From Amniculibacterium aquaticum (GTDB lineage Bacteria; Bacteroidota; Bacteroidia; Flavobacteriales; Weeksellaceae): a stretch of DNA of 64,000 nucleotides. The stretch covers positions 49,282 through 113,281 of the forward strand of contig NZ_REFA01000006.1 in NCBI RefSeq assembly GCF_003852705.1, read 5' to 3'. Of this stretch, positions 53,289-60,995 are shown in pieces (position 1 is the stretch's first letter; every line of letters starts with the position of its first letter). Position numbers and translations under genes: made by a program. Below the pieces are notes generated by a model. It saw only the letters and a list, made by a program, of their open reading frames with translations, made no database searches and was not told the DNA's origin.

Positions 53289-54128
53289 TTATTTTTGATT
53301 TGTATAATTTTCGGGGGCATCTTTAGCACATCTAAAACCGAGATTCGACACAGAATAGTTCGCTTGAACGCTGGTTCTGAAGGCGAATCTCATAAATGCA
53401 GCATAATTGTAGATGTCGTTTGCAGAGATGGCAGATCCGGCACAACTAAGCTGTTTGTCGTCGAACTGACTTTTTCTAGAATCTCCCGTTGTTAGGGTTG
53501 AATTGAAATCCTCTGACCATTCCCATATCAAATCGAACATGTTGTATATTCCGTATGCATTGGGTTTGGATAGGGCAATCTCGTTGTATTGCTTGTTTTT
53601 TACATTGTACAAGTCGATGATATCCGAAGAGTACGAAGGTTTTTTCGTGGCATTCTTTACCACATCATCGGCTTGGGCAACAAATTCCCATTCGTCTTGG
53701 GTTGGCAATCGTTTGCCCACACTTTCAGAATAGGCTTTGGCTGCAAACCAAGAAACATTGCAAACCGGACTGTTGGGTTTGTAATTTTTGGGCAATTCAA
53801 AATCGGATGGCCAATCTTTCAAATAAGTAGAGTCTGCATAGATGGCTTTTATCTTGCTTTTGCTCCATTGTGGATTTTTCTTTACAAATTCTAGAAACTC
53901 TGCATTGGTTATTGGCGTTTCATCCATCAAGAAAGGTTTTACGGTGACCAAGGTATCTTTTCTCCCGTAAAAAGGAGTGTATTGTCCACCTTCAATAAAA
54001 ATCATTTTTTTGTTGGAAACGATTTTTTCATTCTTAACTTTTTCTTTATTGGCAACATATTTTTTCTCTTGACCGGATTGACAAGAGTGTAAAAATGCCA
54101 GACATAGGATGATCCAAAAATTCTTCAT
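53289..54128 (-). CDS. Formylglycine-generating-enzyme (SUMF1) fold lipoprotein
   Basis: 279 residues with lipobox LHSC (Cys16). The FGE-sulfatase domain is plain: FIEGGQYTPFYG, VKPFLMDETPITNAEFLEFVKK, NVSWFAAKAYSESVGKRLPTQDEWEFVAQ and, at the end, FRTSVQANYSVSNLGFRCAKD. The two copper-binding cysteines of true FGE are not evident, so this is probably not a sulfatase activator but a member of the large Bacteroidota group with altered function (some in this group are GldK-like or NosZ/NirK accessories). It lies between nirK and an SCO gene, 39 and 26 bases away, and so may take part in NirK maturation. Confidence 0.82.
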   Translation of the reverse strand: MKNFWIILCLAFLHSCQSGQEKKYVANKEKVKNEKIVSNKKMIFIEGGQYTPFYGRKDTLVTVKPFLMDETPITNAEFLEFVKKNPQWSKSKIKAIYADSTYLKDWPSDFELPKNYKPNSPVCNVSWFAAKAYSESVGKRLPTQDEWEFVAQADDVVKNATKKPSYSSDIIDLYNVKNKQYNEIALSKPNAYGIYNMFDLIWEWSEDFNSTLTTGDSRKSQFDDKQLSCAGSAISANDIYNYAAFMRFAFRTSVQANYSVSNLGFRCAKDAPENYTNQK

Positions 54129-54131
54129 AGA

Positions 54132-54159
54132 AAAAAAATGGGGCTCTTTAGGAGCCCCT
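54132..54159 (-). terminator. Terminator/attenuator directly after nirK
   Basis: Stem GGGGCTC (54140-54146) / GAGCCCC (54152-54158); the minus strand then has eight T (54131-54138). It fills the 39-base gap before the FGE-like gene, so most nirK transcripts may end here. Confidence 0.8.
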
Positions 54160-54167
54160 TCAATTAT

Positions 54168-55220
54168 TTATTTAACTTTCTTAAAAACTTTTTCGTTTTC
54201 GGCTCCAGTAACTTTAAGTTGCGCTAAAGCTCCTTTGTTGAATACTCTAAAGATCGAGTGATCCACGATGTTGTACACACCCGGAACCTCTACTTTGAAC
54301 TCTACAATTGCAGATCCACCAGCAGGGATTAGGGTTGTTTGTACATTTTTGTTGATCATGTCTCCACCTTCTACATATACTTTGTCAAAGATTTCTCCGA
54401 TAACATGGAAAGAAGAAGTTAGGTTTGGTCCACCGTTACCAACGAATAGTCTTACGGTTTCTCCCACTTTTGCTTCCAATACTTTTGGACCTAACATGGA
54501 GCCTTTTCTACCGTTGAAAACTACATAATCAGGGTTTTCAGCGATACCTTTTTCTAGATCAAATTCGTGGAAACCTTTTTGCTCGTACTTCCCTTTGATG
54601 TAGTACTCACCTTGCATGATGTAGTATTCTCTATCTACTTTAGGCAAACCTCCTTCTGGTTCTACCAAGATCAGACCGTACATACCGTTAGCAATGTGCA
54701 TTGGTACTGGTGGAGCAGCACAGTGGTAAACATACAATCCAGGGTTAAGAGCTTTGAAGTTGAAAGAAGCTTCTTTACCAGGAGCTACGAAAGTAGCTTC
54801 TGCACCACCTCCAGGTCCATTTACAGCATGTAAATCGATGTTGTGTGGCAATGTGCTGCTTGCTTCGTTTTTGATGTTCAATTGAACTTCATCACCAACT
54901 CTTACACGGATGAACGACCCAGGTACGGTGTGGTTGAAAGTCCAAACTTTATATTTTACACCTTCATCAATTTCAGCTTCTTCTTCAGTAGTTACTAGGT
55001 TTACGATTACTTTTTTAGCTGCTCTATCCAAAACAGGTTTTGGTACATTAGGAGCTGCTGTTAATTCTAATGTTTCAGGTGTACCTTCTGCAGCGATTTC
55101 AATTGCATTGGTTCCAGCACCTCCATCAGTAGATTTTGCTTCACCGGGATTTTGTTTACAAGCTGTTAATCCTCCCATTAAGATTACAGCGGTCATGATT
55201 TTCAAAATTGACTTATTCAT
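54168..55220 (-). CDS. nirK: Copper-containing nitrite reductase
   Basis: 350 residues with lipobox LTAC (Cys21), so a lipid-anchored periplasmic enzyme. It reduces nitrite to nitric oxide. All copper ligands are visible: type 1 site H126, C167, H175, M180 ([17 protein letters not shown]) and type 2 site H131, H166, H321; the catalytic Asp129 (HNIDLH) and His272 (SSFHVIGE) are in place. An N-terminal linker of about 40 residues (G/A/T/E-rich) separates the anchor from the first cupredoxin domain. No third domain (haem c or cupredoxin) is fused. The only denitrification enzyme in the window. Confidence 0.95.
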   Translation of the reverse strand: MNKSILKIMTAVILMGGLTACKQNPGEAKSTDGGAGTNAIEIAAEGTPETLELTAAPNVPKPVLDRAAKKVIVNLVTTEEEAEIDEGVKYKVWTFNHTVPGSFIRVRVGDEVQLNIKNEASSTLPHNIDLHAVNGPGGGAEATFVAPGKEASFNFKALNPGLYVYHCAAPPVPMHIANGMYGLILVEPEGGLPKVDREYYIMQGEYYIKGKYEQKGFHEFDLEKGIAENPDYVVFNGRKGSMLGPKVLEAKVGETVRLFVGNGGPNLTSSFHVIGEIFDKVYVEGGDMINKNVQTTLIPAGGSAIVEFKVEVPGVYNIVDHSIFRVFNKGALAQLKVTGAENEKVFKKVK

Positions 55221-55237
55221 ACGACTAAATTTTTTTA

Positions 55238-55245
55238 CAAATGTA
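55238..55245 (-). promoter_or_regulatory. Promoter -7 element of nirK
   Basis: Minus-strand TACATTTG, exact TAnnTTTG, 17 bases before the nirK start. No -33 TTG is seen, as expected for a promoter that needs an activator. Confidence 0.5.
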
Positions 55246-55310
55246 GATCTTAATCAGATAAATCTATCCTAATTGAATATGATTTTTATTAGTTTTAAAC
55301 TTAATAAATG

Positions 55311-55324
55311 ATGATAAATATCAT
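55311..55324. promoter_or_regulatory. Candidate FNR/CRP-type operator upstream of nirK
   Basis: ATGATAAATATCAT is a 14-bp perfect palindrome that holds the TGAT-N4-ATCA core of FNR sites. It lies about 80-90 bases before the predicted start of transcription. A second -7 like element (minus-strand TATATTTG, 55343-55350) lies just beyond. Confidence 0.4.
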
Positions 55325-55424
55325 TACTTGATTTAAGATGCGCAAATATATCAATATTATTTACATTTTTTGATAAATTTAATAATTAGAGGTTAATTTA
55401 GGATGATTATAAATATTATTAAAG

Positions 55425-56387
55425 TTAGTTTTTTATGATCTTTCCTGTTTCACCAATCATAATGCATTTGTAGGATGGGAATTTTTTCATCAATCGCAGT
55501 CCTTTGTTGTTGCCCATCACCATGATGGATGTACTCAGTCCATTGGCAAGGGTGGCATTGGGACCCATGACGGTTACGGAAATTAGCCCGGTTGAGGGCA
55601 TCCCGGTTTTTGGATTGATGATGTGTGAGTATCTTTTTCCATCGATTTCAGCGTACTTTTCATAACTTCCCGAAGTGACTACCGCATTGTTGTTCATTTC
55701 GATTACATCATCGACTTCGTCGGGTTGAAACGGATTCTGCACTCCAATGTACCACGGCTCTCCATCGGGTTGTTTTCCCCATGTCGTAACATCGCCGGCA
55801 GCGTTGATGATTCCTGCTTTTACTCCAATTTTCATCATCAATTCTTTGGCTTTGTCGGCAGCATAGGCTTTTCCTATAGATCCAAAACCGATTTTCATGC
55901 CTTTATTTTTTAAATATAAAGTTGAATTCTTTTCATTGATGATGATGTTTCTATAGCCCACATTACGAACCGAGTTTTTGATTGCTTCAGCCGATGGCAT
56001 GATTTTCATAGAGCCGTCGAATTTCCAAATTTTGTCCATGGCAACAATGCTGATATCGAATGCCCCGTTGGTGATTTTTGAAAAATACAAAGCTGTTTTT
56101 GTCAAATTTATGATCTCTTTGGATACGACAACAGGCTGTATTCCAGCAAATTTATTGACTTGTGAGATGGGAGTTTCTGACCTCCACTCAGAGATTTGGT
56201 TTTCTATTCGGTCTATTTCGCTTACTGCAAGGTCTATATTTTTGTTGATGCTCACAGTATCTTTTCCTACCAGTGTGATGTCGAAACGACTGCCCATCAA
56301 AGTCACCGAACGGGTAATTTGTATTTGTGAAAAAACAAATACTGCTTGAAGTAAGCAGAAAAATGAAATGAATTTTGAAATTTTCAT
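55425..56387 (-). CDS. apbE: FAD:protein FMN transferase (ApbE)
   Basis: 320 residues with a signal peptide (cut near V-F-S-Q), no lipobox, so periplasmic. ApbE blocks are present: LMGSRFDITLVGKD, IGFGSIGKAYAADKAKELM, GIINAAGDVTTWGKQPDGEPWYIGVQNP, and YSHIINPKTGMPSTG. It moves FMN from FAD onto Thr/Ser of target proteins. The metal-ligand aspartate expected in the ATLADxLST segment is Asn here (ATLANGLST), confirmed in the codon AAT. The gene follows the PepSY/flavodoxin reductase by five bases, so they are one transcript, and the DUF2271 protein upstream is its probable substrate. Confidence 0.9.
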   Translation of the reverse strand: MKISKFISFFCLLQAVFVFSQIQITRSVTLMGSRFDITLVGKDTVSINKNIDLAVSEIDRIENQISEWRSETPISQVNKFAGIQPVVVSKEIINLTKTALYFSKITNGAFDISIVAMDKIWKFDGSMKIMPSAEAIKNSVRNVGYRNIIINEKNSTLYLKNKGMKIGFGSIGKAYAADKAKELMMKIGVKAGIINAAGDVTTWGKQPDGEPWYIGVQNPFQPDEVDDVIEMNNNAVVTSGSYEKYAEIDGKRYSHIINPKTGMPSTGLISVTVMGPNATLANGLSTSIMVMGNNKGLRLMKKFPSYKCIMIGETGKIIKN

Positions 56388-56392
56388 GATGA

Positions 56393-58585
56393 TTAATAAC
56401 AGTCGGTCAACAGATACCCTTGGTTTTTATATTCGTCGAAGCTCAAACCATTTTCCAGGCTCAGTTCCTTCAATAACTTTTCTATGTCCTGTTGCATTTT
56501 TAGAGCACCACAAATCATGATGTATTCTTTGTTTTTAATAAGATCGATGAAAGTTTCAGTATCCTTTCTCACCAAATCCATTACATAGTGTTGTTGCTCG
56601 CCTTTAGAAAAAGCCATTTGAAAAGAGGCCAGCTTTCCTTGTTCTATTTGTTTTTCCGAAAAGTTTTGATACGATTTTGTCAATTGATTGTCGTGCCTAA
56701 AGCCGCAGTACAGATGGCTTTCGATCTTGTCCATATTTTCTTCTATCATACCAAGGAAAGGTGCAATGCCGGTTCCGTTGGCGATCATGATGACTTTTTT
56801 TGCTTTTTTGGGGAAATGAAATTCTACATTTTCCATCAATCGTGCTTTTATTTCGTCGCCTTCTTTCAAGCGATGAAGAAAGCCCGATCCCAAACCGTTT
56901 TCGTGTAATTTTACCACCAATTGTACGGTTTCTTCCACTTTTCCTACGGAATAAAATCTTTCGGTATGATCATTTTTTGGGTAAATAGCCATCAAATCTC
57001 CGGATTGGAATTTTAATTTTGCCTTAGGTTTCAAATAGACTTTGAAAGTGGTTGCTTCATCTACAATCTCACTTCTGCCGGTAACAACAAATTCCTTTAG
57101 ATGCTCGACTTTTTGTTGATACAAAGCCGGTGTTGTCGCTAATGGAATAAGAGTTTGGCTCGCCCAATTTTTCACCCATTCAGTAAATTCAACGGTCGAT
57201 TTGTCGTTTACTTTATGCATAGAAGTGATGATCTCTGCCCAATCTTTTCCAGAAATTTTTTCCTGAATTTTTTCAGCATAAGCACAATAATCGTCATAGG
57301 ATTTGGAACCAAAACCGACGATGCTCACCTGTATTTTTTTATTCTGATGGACTTTGTCCAATAGATTTAGAAAATGATCGGCATTGCTTGGGGCATCACC
57401 CAAACCGTAAGTTGAGGTCATAATGATCAGATGATCGGCTTTTGGAAACTCTTGATATTTGTTAAGTTCGGCTACAAATACTTTTTTGTTAATTGAAGTC
57501 AATTGCTTGCAGATGTGGTTGGCAAATCCCAGGGTAGAGCCGTTCTCGGACCCTATCAATAGGACGATTTCAGCATCATTTGCATTTCCGTTGTTCTTTA
57601 TTTTATTGCGTGTTCTCTTGAAGGTAATTGCAAAACCGGTGTAGATGAATGCCAAAATGGAAAATGAAGTAATCCCCAATACCAAGGCCAAGGTAAAATT
57701 GCCTCTTCCGGTGTGCAATTTCAGATTCATATCTTCCCAAATCTCTGTTTTTGCAAGAGCTTGTTCTTCGATCACGGTACCGTTTATTTGATTCACCGTG
57801 ATGTTTTTGTCTTTTAGTTTGATGATGAAGTTTTCTTCAGGATCGTCTTCGATAAAAGGGAATTCAATTTTTTTAACCTGAGACAATGCCGTGTTCTGAA
57901 AGATTGGGAATTCAGAAATTTTCAAGCTTTTGTACTTATTTACTTCATATTTTATTTTCTCAGTTTTTGGTTTTGGTAAATAATCAAAACGATATAAGAA
58001 AAGATAAGTTGCTGTAAGTGTGATGAATGCGATTGGAAGGAGCAGCAGTCGCCCGGATATCACATGTAGATATTGGGGAAGAGAATCTTTTTTTATTTTA
58101 TCAAAAAAATGTTGTGCCCCTTGTTGCCTTTTCAAGATCAAAATTAAACCAGAAAAGCCCATCAGAAAAAGTAAAATAGAAACGATACCCACTAAATATC
58201 TGCCGGTTTCTTTTAAAAATAATGAACGGTGCAGTTGGATATTCCATTCGATAAATGAGCTTTTTACCAAAGGCTTTCCTAAAAATTTCCCGGTGTTGGG
58301 ATCGATGTATCCTTTTACCGAATTGCCATCCGCATCCGATCCTTCTAAAAGCACAAAACCATTGTCATCAATATTAATCTCTGTGATTTCAGGATATATT
58401 TCTTTTATTTTTGGAATGGAAGTAGCAAGATTTAAGGATTTGAAATTTTCAACTTTGTAAGGTTGTAGATTTTCTTGTGCTGCATCATAAGCCAAGATAA
58501 CACCTGTAGCCGAAGCCAAGATGAGAAACAAACTTGCGATAACAGCGATGGAAAGATGGGCAAATCTCCAGAGGGATACGGTCAT
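56393..58585 (-). CDS. PepSY-flavodoxin-FNR fusion membrane reductase
   Basis: 730 residues. PepSY-associated membrane part with four helices (about 9-31, 137-160, 183-205, 310-335) and periplasmic segments including ITEINIDDNGFVLLEGSDADG. It is followed by a flavodoxin domain (about 345-480; LIGSENGSTLGFANHI) and a ferredoxin-NADP reductase module (about 490-730; RFYSVGKVEETVQL, VIMIANGTGIAPFLG, YIMICGALKMQQDI). Together these would move electrons from cytosolic NADPH through FAD and FMN to membrane haems or a periplasmic acceptor. It resembles cysJ-type reductases only in the soluble half. Neighbours ApbE and DUF2271 suggest a covalent flavin acceptor in the periplasm. Confidence 0.9.
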   Translation of the reverse strand: MTVSLWRFAHLSIAVIASLFLILASATGVILAYDAAQENLQPYKVENFKSLNLATSIPKIKEIYPEITEINIDDNGFVLLEGSDADGNSVKGYIDPNTGKFLGKPLVKSSFIEWNIQLHRSLFLKETGRYLVGIVSILLFLMGFSGLILILKRQQGAQHFFDKIKKDSLPQYLHVISGRLLLLPIAFITLTATYLFLYRFDYLPKPKTEKIKYEVNKYKSLKISEFPIFQNTALSQVKKIEFPFIEDDPEENFIIKLKDKNITVNQINGTVIEEQALAKTEIWEDMNLKLHTGRGNFTLALVLGITSFSILAFIYTGFAITFKRTRNKIKNNGNANDAEIVLLIGSENGSTLGFANHICKQLTSINKKVFVAELNKYQEFPKADHLIIMTSTYGLGDAPSNADHFLNLLDKVHQNKKIQVSIVGFGSKSYDDYCAYAEKIQEKISGKDWAEIITSMHKVNDKSTVEFTEWVKNWASQTLIPLATTPALYQQKVEHLKEFVVTGRSEIVDEATTFKVYLKPKAKLKFQSGDLMAIYPKNDHTERFYSVGKVEETVQLVVKLHENGLGSGFLHRLKEGDEIKARLMENVEFHFPKKAKKVIMIANGTGIAPFLGMIEENMDKIESHLYCGFRHDNQLTKSYQNFSEKQIEQGKLASFQMAFSKGEQQHYVMDLVRKDTETFIDLIKNKEYIMICGALKMQQDIEKLLKELSLENGLSFDEYKNQGYLLTDCY

Positions 58586-58612
58586 TTTTTAGAAAAAATT
58601 ATGGGTTAAAAA

Positions 58613-58647
58613 CGACTTTTCCAAAGTCTCAAACTTTGGAAAAGTGT
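58613..58647 (-). terminator. 13-bp hairpin between DUF2271 and PepSY genes
   Basis: Perfect stem ACTTTTCCAAAGT (58615-58627) / ACTTTGGAAAAGT (58633-58645); on the minus strand followed by CGTTTTTAA. It lies inside the presumed operon and may lower expression of the reductase and apbE. Confidence 0.7.
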
Positions 58648-58667
58648 TTGTAGTATTGACAATTAAA

Positions 58668-59147
58668 TTAAGATTTGATCAATTTTACATATCGGATGTA
58701 ACCTTTACCTTCTGTTTTTTCGGAAACTCCAGCCTTTGTGAACGGAACTTCGGCATCAGAAACATGGTACTTGCCATCTTCAACTGCGGTTTCAAAACGG
58801 ATTTTATACCCTTTGTCCAGGTATTTGTCATCCACGGAAATGTTGACAATACTTCTGTCGCCACCTGCAACCGATGCACCGGTTATTCCGTTAAGTTTTA
58901 CTTTGTTTCCGCCCGATCTGTACCATTGTTTTAGCGTGTCGTGCCATTTTTTTTCTGGTCCCATCATGTAGAGTGTTTTCTCATATTTTCCTTGTGGGTT
59001 AACCAAAGAAACCACAATGTATGCACCTTCGCCACTATAATTGGTCATTTGTAACATGCATTTGTATTTGGAAGTTTGTGCGTTGGCAAATCCAAAAGAT
59101 GCAAAAGTGAATAGGGTTACGAAACCGATTTTCAGAATATTTTTCAT
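58668..59147 (-). CDS. DUF2271 periplasmic protein with putative flavinylation motif
   Basis: 159 residues with signal peptide (cut near A-N-A-Q, residue 24). YKCMLQMTNYSGEGAYIVVSLVNPQGKYEKTLYMMGPEKKWH is the DUF2271 start. Residues 86-92 read NGITGAS; ApbE targets follow roughly D-x-x-[ST]-G-A-[TS], so Ser92 could carry covalent FMN, with Asn for the usual Asp. The genes for ApbE and a flavin reductase are directly downstream. Acting as a periplasmic flavin carrier is inference. It follows the ankyrin gene by 45 bases. Confidence 0.85.
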   Translation of the reverse strand: MKNILKIGFVTLFTFASFGFANAQTSKYKCMLQMTNYSGEGAYIVVSLVNPQGKYEKTLYMMGPEKKWHDTLKQWYRSGGNKVKLNGITGASVAGGDRSIVNISVDDKYLDKGYKIRFETAVEDGKYHVSDAEVPFTKAGVSEKTEGKGYIRYVKLIKS

Positions 59148-59192
59148 GTATGATTTTTATTTTTGATGAATAAATAGGAGTTGGGTTAAATG

Positions 59193-60671
59193 CTATTTTA
59201 AGAAATTGATGTCCACATTTGATTTTTTCAAGGCTTCATTTTCATTGGCCAAGTCAAAAGCAGTTTCGTCAAATTCAGTTTTCAAAGATTTATCTGCACC
59301 CAAAGATACTAAGTATTTCAAAACAACATCGTCTTTGGCAACCAAGGCAGCTTTGTGTAGAGCCGTCATCTTATCCTTATCCGTTGCATTAATGTTGATG
59401 TTGAAGTCGGCTAATTTTTTGAAAAGGTTAATGTCGTTTTTTGCTACCGCAAGGTGCAGTAGGGTAGAGCCGTCTTTTTGTGGATTTGCGAAATTAATCC
59501 CTGTTGTTTTTAGAATGTTTAACTTTTCAGAAAATTCATCTTTTTGTCCAGGTCTGCTTGGTCTATAGGATTGCACAAGATAATAGGCAAGATTGTTTCC
59601 TTTGCTGTCCAAAACTTTAGCATCTGCTTTTTTGTCCAATAAAAATGCAATGATTTCTGGAGCTCCATTTTTTACAGCGAAAGAAAGTGCAGATTCCCCA
59701 TTTTTATTTACGGTATTGATGTTTTTTGTATGTGCTGCTAATAATTTGACATTGTCCAATTCATGACTTGCAGAAGCCATCATCAGAGGAGTGTTGCCTT
59801 CGGTGTCGGCTTTGTTGGCATCTGCACCTTTAGAAATTAGATAGGTAATAATTTCGGTTTGTTTAGGTTTTCTAGCAATAATTTGCAAAGCCGTTGTTCC
59901 ATCCTCGGATGTTGCCATAGGATTTACTTTTACATCTTCAATCAGATATTTAAAGATTTCAATGCCATTAGAAGATCTTCTTGTTCCTTGTGCTGCATTG
60001 ATGATGGCAGAACCGTGTGCTTTTATGCCTTGGGCTTGCAGTTTTTTTAGAAAATCTAAATTTCCAAAAGTTGCAGAATAGTCGAAAGCGGTATTTCCTT
60101 TGTCATCTGTATCGGTGATTTTCAATCCTTTGGATTCGAAAAGTTTTTGTAATTCACCATTTTTATCGTTTCCGATAGAAAGCAAAAGTACATTGGCACC
60201 GTTTTGATATTTTTGTTTGGGATTAACCCCTGCGTTGAAGAGCAATTCATAAATTTTAGGATTGTTTACTCCAAAAATTGCAGCGAAAGAAAGAGGTGTA
60301 AGACCTTTGTCATCCAAAAGATTGACATCCGATCCTTTTTTTATTAGGAAATCTACCGCTTCTACATTTCCAGACATGGCAGCCCAATGCAGGTACAAGC
60401 GACCATCGTGCGTCAGTTTGCTAGCAGAATTTCCGTTTTGCTCTACCAAAAATTTTATGGTTTCTATGGGGGCACCGTTGGTGATGGAAAGTGCTGCTGC
60501 ATCAAAAGTATTTCCATTAAATTGGGATGGGCTGTTTCCTTTTTCAACTTCAGCTTTTACTACATCCACAGTGGGTTTGGATTTCCAAAATTCTGGACTT
60601 AGTAAAGAGTTTTTCTGTGCATTGAACATGAGTGAGCAAAGAAATAGGGCTGTATAAAGAATCTTTTTCAT
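59193..60671 (-). CDS. Secreted ankyrin-repeat protein
   Basis: 492 residues with a signal peptide (cut near M-F-N-A-Q). About twelve ankyrin repeats run the full length (for example GRLYLHWAAMSGNVEAVDFLI, KGLTPLSFAAIFG, NTPLMMASASHELDNVKLLA, KMTALHKAALVAKDDVVLKYL). Ankyrin repeats bind partner proteins; placed in the periplasm by the signal peptide. First gene of the block with DUF2271, PepSY reductase and ApbE, which suggests that it docks one of those. The promoter is at 60706-60713 with an iron-box-like operator. Confidence 0.88.
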   Translation of the reverse strand: MKKILYTALFLCSLMFNAQKNSLLSPEFWKSKPTVDVVKAEVEKGNSPSQFNGNTFDAAALSITNGAPIETIKFLVEQNGNSASKLTHDGRLYLHWAAMSGNVEAVDFLIKKGSDVNLLDDKGLTPLSFAAIFGVNNPKIYELLFNAGVNPKQKYQNGANVLLLSIGNDKNGELQKLFESKGLKITDTDDKGNTAFDYSATFGNLDFLKKLQAQGIKAHGSAIINAAQGTRRSSNGIEIFKYLIEDVKVNPMATSEDGTTALQIIARKPKQTEIITYLISKGADANKADTEGNTPLMMASASHELDNVKLLAAHTKNINTVNKNGESALSFAVKNGAPEIIAFLLDKKADAKVLDSKGNNLAYYLVQSYRPSRPGQKDEFSEKLNILKTTGINFANPQKDGSTLLHLAVAKNDINLFKKLADFNININATDKDKMTALHKAALVAKDDVVLKYLVSLGADKSLKTEFDETAFDLANENEALKKSNVDINFLK

Positions 60672-60995
60672 AACGATGCTTATTTTTATTTATTCTAATT
60701 AACGGCAAAAATAAAACATCGGAATGAAATAAAAAAACTTTTTTATCTTAATTTTAAACTACAAAACATGATTTTTATACATGTGTGTAAAATGCTGTTG
60801 CATTTAGAACCCGTTTAGAATTTTACCGAAATAATAATTCGGCTATTTCTAATCTTTCTTATCTGACTTTTTGTTTTCTATTTAGCGTATTTTGCATTTT
60901 AAATTTTTGTTTAAGCCCTCTAAAACTTCAATTTTAAAACTCAAAATCCACTAAATATCTATACAAAAAATCTAGATATAAAATTTATACAGGCT
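60672..60995. other. Intergenic region upstream of the ankyrin gene
   Basis: About 320 AT-rich bases. The first 45 hold the promoter and operator of the ankyrin operon (60680-60713). Further on there are only weak inverted repeats (CCGAA / TTCGG near 60826-60842; TATCTA / TAGATA near 60956-60980). No convincing terminator for the ABC permeases, and no gene seen. Confidence 0.5.
60680..60713 (-). promoter_or_regulatory. Promoter -7 element plus iron-box-like operator of ankyrin-DUF2271-PepSY-apbE block
   Basis: Minus-strand TATTTTTG (60706-60713) is an exact -7 match. Directly downstream (60680-60702) lies a 23-base sequence that equals the box before the AraC gene at 18 of 23 positions, including the TTATTT end and the TCTAA core. 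The order, element then box, is the same as at 14.0 and 14.9 kb. Confidence 0.5.

Noticed and set aside
53289..54128. Sulfatase-activating formylglycine-generating enzyme
   Set aside because: The C-terminal copper-binding cysteine pair of FGE is not evident and there is no sulfatase gene nearby.
54168..55220. Multicopper oxidase or laccase
   Set aside because: It has two cupredoxin domains with the NirK ligand pattern, including the catalytic Asp129 and His272, and lacks the trinuclear-site HxH pairs of laccases.
56393..58585. Sulfite reductase flavoprotein (CysJ)
   Set aside because: Only the soluble half resembles CysJ; the PepSY membrane part and the ApbE/DUF2271 neighbours point to extracytosolic electron transfer, and no cysI or cysH is near.
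60950..60985. Terminator after the ABC permeases (TATCTA / TAGATA)
   Set aside because: Only six A-T-rich pairs with a long loop and no T tract on the minus strand.
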